In this document: positions 59,468 through 64,000 of the stretch, one piece after another
Position numbering within the stretch: the stretch's first letter is position 1
Layout: every line of letters starts with the position of its first letter
The notes under the pieces: generated by a model
What the model was told of the DNA's origin: nothing
Databases searched by the model: none
Seen by the model: only the letters and a program-made list of their open reading frames with translations
Program-made: the position numbers and the translations under genes
NCBI RefSeq assembly: GCF_012927305.1
Contig: NZ_JABBGH010000001.1
Span: forward strand, 682,001 to 746,000
Direction of reading: 5' to 3'
DNA length: 64,000 nt
Source: Hymenobacter polaris
GTDB taxonomy: Bacteria; Bacteroidota; Bacteroidia; Cytophagales; Hymenobacteraceae

Positions 59468-60070
59468 ATGAAATTCAGCCTACCTACTTCCGTCCGTGCC
59501 CCGTTGGCCGGCGCGGCCACCCTCAGCCTGCTGCTGGCTGCCGCCTCGTGCGTCAGCACCGAGCGCGAAACCTCGACCCCCGGCCGCAGCCTGCGCACGG
59601 TGTACACGCCACCCAGCGGCAAGGGCCAGCGCGTGAGCGGGGCCACCGTGCTCAATACGGTGCAGGCCGAGCACGCTTTTTCGGGTGCCGCACCCGACAA
59701 GTTTCAGTTGCAGTTGCGCGGGCCGCGCGTGCTCAGCGGCCGGCTGTACCTCACGGTGCTGAGCGCGCAGGGCGACACGCTGCACCGTGAGGTGCTGCCC
59801 GCCCGCGTGCTGCAAGACTCCACCGCTCTCACTGTGCGCGACCGAGAAATCAGCGTGTTACGCGGCATGAACGGCTTTTTCAACCCTGGCCGCTTCACCG
59901 CGCCGGCCGGGGCGGCGCCCGCCGCTCGCCCCGCCACTCTCAGCCCCACCGCCTGGAACACCCTGCGCACCGACCCGCAAGCCGTAGCCTTTGCCTATCC
60001 CACGGCCCAGGGCGAGCATCACCTGGTATACTCGCCCAAGCTCGGCCGCGCCGTAGTGCTGGCTGAGTAA
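59468..60070 (+). CDS. Lipoprotein, unknown function
   Basis: A 200-residue lipoprotein: signal and lipobox (SLLLAAASCVSTE), then a beta-rich domain with LQLRGPRVLSGRLYLTVLS and DREISVLRGMNGFFNPGRF, and a C-terminal block AFAYPTAQGEHHLVYSPKLGRAVVLAE. The last parts look like part of a family of conserved envelope proteins, but I cannot name it. Start ATG 59468 (MKFSLP) is right behind the tandem decamers; the longer frame starts inside the repeat. It is followed by a hairpin repeat and the convergent M23 gene. Confidence 0.65.
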   Translation: MKFSLPTSVRAPLAGAATLSLLLAAASCVSTERETSTPGRSLRTVYTPPSGKGQRVSGATVLNTVQAEHAFSGAAPDKFQLQLRGPRVLSGRLYLTVLSAQGDTLHREVLPARVLQDSTALTVRDREISVLRGMNGFFNPGRFTAPAGAAPAARPATLSPTAWNTLRTDPQAVAFAYPTAQGEHHLVYSPKLGRAVVLAE

Positions 60071-60126
60071 AGGGGGCCTAGGGGGAGTTAAAAGTGAAGC
60101 ATCAAAAATTGCCCATTGGGTTTTTT

Positions 60127-60270
60127 AAGTACCTGTGCATACGTAAACAGGCGGTCATGCTGAGCTTGCCGAAGCATCTCTACCGCGCCGTCTAGGGTCA
60201 TCCTAACGGCGTGGTAGAGATGCTTCGGCAAGCTCAGCATGACCGCCTGTTTACGTATGCACGAGTACTT
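60127..60270. repeat. Intergenic hairpin repeat, copy 8
   Basis: About 65-bp arms (AAGTACCTGTGCATACGTAAAC to TCTACCGCGCCGT and complement, with small differences) around 14 bases carrying TCTAGGGTC. It lies between the convergent lipoprotein and M23 genes. Confidence 0.92.
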
Positions 60271-60300
60271 AACTCTTCTTTTTAACTCTTTTTGTCCCTT

Positions 60301-61635
60301 CTACAGCCGCGCCCAGGCGGCCTCGGCGCTGGGCCCGCGTAGCAGGGCGTAGCCGCCGGCCTGGCCTAGCACCGCCACTGTGGTGCCGGCCGGCCAGGCG
60401 GCCAGGGCCGGCGCGTTGGCCCGAGGGCCAGTTTGGATTTCGAGGGCGGCGGGTAGCTGAAGGCGGCGCAGGGGTTCGGCGGCGGCTACGGCGGCGGCGG
60501 GCAAGTAGCGGCGCTGGCCCTCGGGCGTTTCGATGCGCACGCGGCCGGCTTGCTGGCCCAGCACCAGTAGGGGCATGGCCGGGGGCAGGTTGGTGCGATG
60601 GCGCAGCGGGCGCACCCACTCGCCGCGGCGGTCGGGGCCGGCCAGGGCGGCGGGCACGGGGTCGGCGCGGTGCAGGAAGGGCCAGGGGTCGATGGCGCCG
60701 CGGCCGCTGCGGTAAATACCGAAGTGCAGGTGTGGGGCGGTGGTGCGGGCGTTGCCGGTGTTGCCTACCAGCCCCAGGGTATCGCCGGCGCGCACCTGCT
60801 GGCCGGGCTGCACTAGTTGCTTGCTGAGGTGGGCGTAGTAAAGGTGCTGGCCCGAGTGGGCGTCGGCCAGCCACACCACCAGGCCGCCGAGCTTGCTCTC
60901 GCCGGTGCGCGTCACGTAGCCGTCGGTGGCGGCCACGGCGGGCGTGCCGCGGGGCGCAAAAATATCCACGCCCTCGTGGCGGCGGGCGCCCCCGTCGCGC
61001 TCGTTGCCCCAGAAGCTGCCAATGGCCTGGTCGGTGCGGCCCTTCACCGGAAACAGCCCCAGGCCCGGCCCGCGCCACAGGCGCAGGGTGTAGCGCCCGG
61101 CGGTTAGCAGCTCGGGCTGCACGCGCAGCAGGTGCTGGCCGTCATCGGCCACGGGGTAGCTGTAGTCGTAGGTGCCGGCGGCGGTGGTGTCGGTGGCGGT
61201 CCACTTCAGGAGCTCGGGCGCGCGGCCGGGCCCTAGGGCAAAGGCATCCACGAACACCCGAGGGGCCAGCGCCGGGCCGGGCGCCAGCGTCAGGCGCACG
61301 TGCACCAGCTCGCCGGCCCGCACGGCGTAGCGGTAGCTGGCCGCCGTGGGCTGCTCGGGCCGGAAGTAGCCGGTTTCGAGCACCGGCAGCGTCACCACCA
61401 GCGAATCATGCAGGGCCTGCCGGGCCGCCTGCTGCCACTGCCGGCCCAGGGCGGCCTCCTGCAAGCCCGCCCGGCCGAGGGCGCGGGCGTAGTCTTCGTG
61501 CGGGGTAGTTTTCTGGAAAAGACCCCCTAGGGTCTGGGGCTTGCTGCACGCGGCCAGCAGGGCCAGCAGCAGCAGGACGATGCCGCTTCCGGCGCGGCGG
61601 CCGGCCCGGCCAGCGGGCAACAACGAGTAATGCAT
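60301..61635 (-). CDS. M23 family metallopeptidase (lipoprotein)
   Basis: A 444-residue envelope peptidase: signal/lipobox (IVLLLLALLAACSKP), an N-terminal region with PELLTAGRYTLRLWRGPGLG, and an M23 LytM domain (about 210-320) with zinc motifs RHEGVDIFAPRGTP (HxxxD) and TAPHLHFGIYRSGRGAIDPWP (HxH), plus SH3-like C-terminal strands (VLGQQAGRVRIETPEGQRRYLP, TTVAVLGQAGGYALLRGP). It hydrolyses peptidoglycan cross-links. ATG 61635 starts the signal peptide; the upstream open frame is not protein-like. A strong hairpin lies downstream. Confidence 0.9.
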   Translation of the reverse strand: MHYSLLPAGRAGRRAGSGIVLLLLALLAACSKPQTLGGLFQKTTPHEDYARALGRAGLQEAALGRQWQQAARQALHDSLVVTLPVLETGYFRPEQPTAASYRYAVRAGELVHVRLTLAPGPALAPRVFVDAFALGPGRAPELLKWTATDTTAAGTYDYSYPVADDGQHLLRVQPELLTAGRYTLRLWRGPGLGLFPVKGRTDQAIGSFWGNERDGGARRHEGVDIFAPRGTPAVAATDGYVTRTGESKLGGLVVWLADAHSGQHLYYAHLSKQLVQPGQQVRAGDTLGLVGNTGNARTTAPHLHFGIYRSGRGAIDPWPFLHRADPVPAALAGPDRRGEWVRPLRHRTNLPPAMPLLVLGQQAGRVRIETPEGQRRYLPAAAVAAAEPLRRLQLPAALEIQTGPRANAPALAAWPAGTTVAVLGQAGGYALLRGPSAEAAWARL

Positions 61636-61808
61636 AGCCGCCCAACGCTGCCCGCCGCGGGCAAGTTCGGGCCCGGCCTCCCCGCTTGTTTCGGCCCCAT
61701 TGCCCACCGCAGAAACCCCTAGGGCCACCTGGTGGCTCGGGCGCTCGCCCAGCTGCGCAGCCCGCCAGGTAGTGCTGCGCTGGTTGGCAGGCAAGGCCGG
61801 GTAGGGTT

Positions 61809-61816
61809 TACCTTCG
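61809..61816 (+). promoter_or_regulatory. -7 promoter element, leaderless candidate
   Basis: TACCTTCG, one base off TAnnTTTG, ends seven bases before ATG 61824. It would place the transcript start at or within a few bases of the start codon. Confidence 0.4.
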
Positions 61817-61823
61817 CCCCGCT

Positions 61824-62696
61824 ATGCTGATTCCCAACGTGCTACTTACCGAGTGCCCCCGCGACGCCATGCAGGGGCTGCCCAGCTTCATCCCGACCGC
61901 CCAAAAAACCGCCTACCTCCAGCAATTGCTGGCCGTAGGGTTCGATGTGCTTGATTTTGGCTCGTTTGTGTCGCCCAAGGCCATTCCGCAGCTGCGCGAC
62001 ACCGCTGAGGTGCTGGCCGGCCTCGACCTCGACCGCACGCGCACCCGCCTGCTGGCCATTGTGGCCAACCAACGCGGGGCCGAAGCTGCCGCCAGCCACC
62101 CCGAAATCAGCTTCCTGGGCTTCCCGCTGAGCCTCAGCGAAACCTTCCAGCGCCGCAACACCAATCAAACCATTGCCGAGGCCCTGGCCGACGTGGCCGT
62201 CCTGCACGAGCTGTGCGAGCGCCGCGGCAAAACGCTGGTGGTATACCTCTCCATGGGCTTCGGCAATCCCTACGGCGACGCCTACAGTCCCGCGCTGGTG
62301 GTGGACTTTGCCGGCCAGCTGGCCACCCTAGGGGTGCGCCTGGTGGCGTTGTCCGACACCGTAGGGGTGAGCACGCCCGCGCTGATTACCAGCCTGTTCA
62401 CCGAGCTGCTGCCCGCGTTTCCGCAAATTGGTTTCGGGGCCCACCTGCACACCACGCCCACCGCCTGGCTCGAAAAGGTGCAGGCCGCCTACCAGGTTGG
62501 CTGCCGCCGCTTCGACAGCGCCCTGGGCGGCATCGGCGGCTGCCCCATGGCCGCCGATACGCTCACCGGCAACCTGGCCACCGAAAACCTGGTGGCATTT
62601 TTGGCCGCGCAAGGGGAGGAGCTGGGACTGGATATGGCCGCGCTGGCGCAGGCCCGACTGCTGGCGGCCGAGGTACTTTCGCCGGCCGTTTGTTAA
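61824..62696 (+). CDS. Hydroxymethylglutaryl-CoA lyase-like enzyme
   Basis: A 290-residue TIM-barrel enzyme of the HMG-CoA lyase/DRE-TIM family: VLLTECPRDAMQGLPSFIP (TxxxRDxxQ entry), FLGFPLSLSETFQRRNTNQT, VYLSMGFGNPYGD, LVALSDTVGVSTPALI, FGAHLHTTPTAWLEKV with a catalytic His and ALGGIGGCPMA with the glycine-rich lid Cys. It cleaves 3-hydroxy-3-methylglutaryl-CoA to acetyl-CoA and acetoacetate, consistent with leucine catabolism. A related aldolase/transferase is the alternative. The LutA-like gene starts 13 bases after the stop, so both belong to one operon. No other leucine-degradation genes are in view. Confidence 0.88.
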   Translation: MLIPNVLLTECPRDAMQGLPSFIPTAQKTAYLQQLLAVGFDVLDFGSFVSPKAIPQLRDTAEVLAGLDLDRTRTRLLAIVANQRGAEAAASHPEISFLGFPLSLSETFQRRNTNQTIAEALADVAVLHELCERRGKTLVVYLSMGFGNPYGDAYSPALVVDFAGQLATLGVRLVALSDTVGVSTPALITSLFTELLPAFPQIGFGAHLHTTPTAWLEKVQAAYQVGCRRFDSALGGIGGCPMAADTLTGNLATENLVAFLAAQGEELGLDMAALAQARLLAAEVLSPAVC

Positions 62697-62708
62697 GTTC
62701 TCTCCTGC

Positions 62709-63476
62709 ATGACTACCCTGCCCGTAGCCTCCCCCCAAGTCGATATTTTCATCCCCTGCTTCGTTGACCAGCTTTACCCGCACACCGCCCTCCACATGGT
62801 GAAGGTGCTGGAAAAGGTGGGCTGCCAGGTGCACTACAACCCCGCCCAAACCTGCTGCGGCCAGCCGGCCTACAACGCGGGCTATAAGGCGGAGAGCCGC
62901 GATATCGCCGCGAAGTTTCTCACTGACTTCGCGGCCCCCGCCGACCCTAGGGCCTCGCGCTACGTGGTCAGTCCCTCGGCCTCGTGCGTGGGTATGGTGC
63001 GCAACGCCTACTCCCACCTGTTCGAGGGCAGCTCCGACGCCGCGCGCTGCCAGGGTGTGCAGGAGCGCACCTACGAGCTGACTGAGTTCCTGACCGACGT
63101 GCTGGGCCTGGGCGCCATCCCCGGCGCCGCGCTAACCGGGCGCTACACCTACCACGACTCATGCTCGGCCCTGCGCGAGTGTGGCATTCGGGAGGCGCCG
63201 CGCCGGCTGCTCGACGCCGTGGCGGGCCTCGAGCGCGTTGAAATGGCCGAAACCAGCACCTGCTGCGGCTTCGGTGGCACCTTCGCCGTGAAATTTGAGG
63301 CTATTTCGGTGGCTATGGCCCAGCAAAAGGTGGAGCACGCCCTGGCCACCGGCGCCGACTACCTCATCAGCACCGACGTAAGCTGCCTGATGCACCTAGA
63401 GGCCTACATCCGCCGCGAAAAGCTGCCGCTCAAAACCTTGCACATTGCCGACGTGCTGGCCAGCGGCTGGGAATAG
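62709..63476 (+). CDS. LutA/YkgE-like (Fe-S)-binding oxidoreductase subunit
   Basis: A 255-residue protein with two CCG domains: first VDIFIPCFVDQLYPHTALHMVK and NPAQTCCGQPAYNAGYKAE, second TYHDSCSALRECGIREAPRRLL and ETSTCCGFGGTFAVKF, carrying the paired Cys-Cys-Gly motifs that hold iron-sulfur clusters or heterodisulfide-reductase-type sites. In LutABC-type systems it oxidises L-lactate together with LutB and LutC; those partners are not in the window. It starts 13 bases after the HMG-CoA lyase-like gene, so it is in the same operon. Length matches LutA. Substrate is not certain. Confidence 0.92.
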   Translation: MTTLPVASPQVDIFIPCFVDQLYPHTALHMVKVLEKVGCQVHYNPAQTCCGQPAYNAGYKAESRDIAAKFLTDFAAPADPRASRYVVSPSASCVGMVRNAYSHLFEGSSDAARCQGVQERTYELTEFLTDVLGLGAIPGAALTGRYTYHDSCSALRECGIREAPRRLLDAVAGLERVEMAETSTCCGFGGTFAVKFEAISVAMAQQKVEHALATGADYLISTDVSCLMHLEAYIRREKLPLKTLHIADVLASGWE

Positions 63477-63495
63477 ATAACGGGTTATGGGGAAA

Positions 63496-63610
63496 GAAAA
63501 GCGGTCATGCTGAGCGCAGCCGAAGCATCTCTACCGCGCAACTAACTCCTAACGTCAAGATTAGTACTGCGGTAGAACTGCTTCGGCTGCGCTCAGCATG
63601 ACCGCCTTTC
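63496..63610. repeat. Intergenic hairpin repeat, copy 9
   Basis: About 42-bp arms with a few mismatches (GAAAAGCGGTCATGCTGAGCG to TCTCTACCGC, right arm with GAACTGCTTC for GAGATGCTTC) around 31 bases. It lies between the convergent LutA-like and LLM oxidoreductase genes. Confidence 0.88.
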
Positions 63611-63624
63611 AAGTACTTTCATTA

Positions 63625-64000
63625 TCACCCATTACCCACTCCCGCCAGTTCCCCAATCGGCTGCTGGTTCATTTCCCGCAGGGTTTCGGCCAGCAGCTGG
63701 TAGGAGTGGAGGCGCGCCTGGTGGTCGTAGATGTGGGCCACGGCCATTAACTCGTTGATTTGCGTCTGGGCCACGAACTCGCCCAGCTCCTCCCGGAGCG
63801 TGGCCTTGCTGCCCACGAAGGAAGCCGCCAGCATCTGCCCCACGTACTGTGCCAACTCGGGCGTCCAGAACGCGCGCATCGAGGCGACGGGCGGCTGCAT
63901 GAGCTTACGCTCGCCGGTGATGACGCCCAGCATCAGCTGCTGCAGGGTGGTGGCCAGGTAGTGCGCCTCGTCGTCGGTGTCGGCCGCAATCACGTTTACG
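63625..64000 (-). CDS. LLM-class flavin-dependent oxidoreductase, C-terminal part
   Basis: The gene runs off the right edge; the frame is open to base 64000. The visible 125 residues read VNVIAADTDDEAHYLATTLQQL ... LMQPPVASMRAFWTPELAQYVGQML ... VGSKATLREELGEFVAQTQINELMAVAHIYDHQARLHSYQLLAE, which match the C-terminal third of luciferase-like monooxygenases (alkanal-type, F420/FMN-dependent). VGSKATLREELGEF and ELMAVAHIYDHQARLHSYQLLAE are the usual end of this group. It is convergent to the LutA-like gene. Substrate cannot be inferred from this part. Confidence 0.88.
   Translation of the reverse strand, partial: VNVIAADTDDEAHYLATTLQQLMLGVITGERKLMQPPVASMRAFWTPELAQYVGQMLAASFVGSKATLREELGEFVAQTQINELMAVAHIYDHQARLHSYQLLAETLREMNQQPIGELAGVGNG

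Noticed and set aside
1..64000. tRNA, rRNA, CRISPR, transposase or prophage features
   Set aside because: No T-loop/anticodon patterns, no regularly spaced repeats, no DDE/HUH protein and no structural phage genes were seen.

Overview
This is a GC-rich chromosomal stretch of a Bacteroidota bacterium, most likely Hymenobacter or a close relative in the Hymenobacteraceae. The indications are a protein with a type IX secretion sorting domain, DUF4266/DUF3570 and DUF4369/TlpA-type proteins, a LytS/LytTR two-component pair, and many starts preceded by the Bacteroidota -7 promoter element TAnnTTTG (here usually TACTTTTG). No rRNA, tRNA, CRISPR array, transposase, phage gene or replication origin was seen. 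Almost the whole window is ordinary dense chromosome.

Layout. 1-2.6 kb: tail of an ApbE flavin transferase, a DUF4266 lipoprotein and a DUF3570 barrel, then a VIT/CCC1 metal transporter. 2.8-3.8 kb: Ohr/OhrR peroxide defence. 4-10.3 kb: two different CLC transporters around a BamA-like barrel, an MpaB-type oxygenase, DUF2809 and a half-size EamA transporter. 10.6-16 kb: a BLIP-like small protein, a T9SS cargo protein, and CopA with a membrane cupredoxin. 16-26 kb: SPFH protein, MORN/TonB-C protein, OmpA with a structured mRNA leader, gatB, TlpA-like thioredoxin, a frameshifted hydrolase, acyl-CoA thioesterase and a barrel protein. 26-36.6 kb: pcm and a polyprenyl sugar-phosphate transferase sharing a divergent promoter, riboflavin synthase, S9 peptidase, a small broken gene, a DUF2185 gene, PAP2, hemF and a fused E1 alpha/beta dehydrogenase. 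36.7-38.2 kb: ModF-like tandem ABC ATPase. 38.4-43.2 kb: an AT-richer island with a transglutaminase-like membrane protein, its partner, and a divergent LytS/LytTR pair. 43.5-64 kb: NadR-like protein, a histidine kinase with a DUF4097 ectodomain, an OmpR-type two-component system, phosphatase, peptidases, OmpA-like lipoprotein, subtilase, M23 peptidase, HMG-CoA lyase-like enzyme, a LutA-like protein and an LLM-type oxidoreductase fragment.

Three things run across the whole window. First, the palindrome CCTAGG (often CCCTAGGG) occurs about 100 times by my manual count, far above what composition predicts. Second, nine long inverted repeats with a shared TCATGCT...GAAGCATCTCTACC core sit between genes, mostly where genes converge; one has 58-bp perfect arms that contain the stop codons of both neighbours. 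Third, other palindromic repeats have entered functional positions: inside the E1 coding region in frame, directly before the riboflavin synthase start, and at the PAP2 start.

The best candidates for something undescribed are the roughly 120-nt leader before the OmpA gene, which folds on paper into a closed multi-stem structure exclusive with a terminator hairpin; the LytTR two-component/transglutaminase island with its direct-repeat operator; and the DUF4097 sensor kinase fusion.
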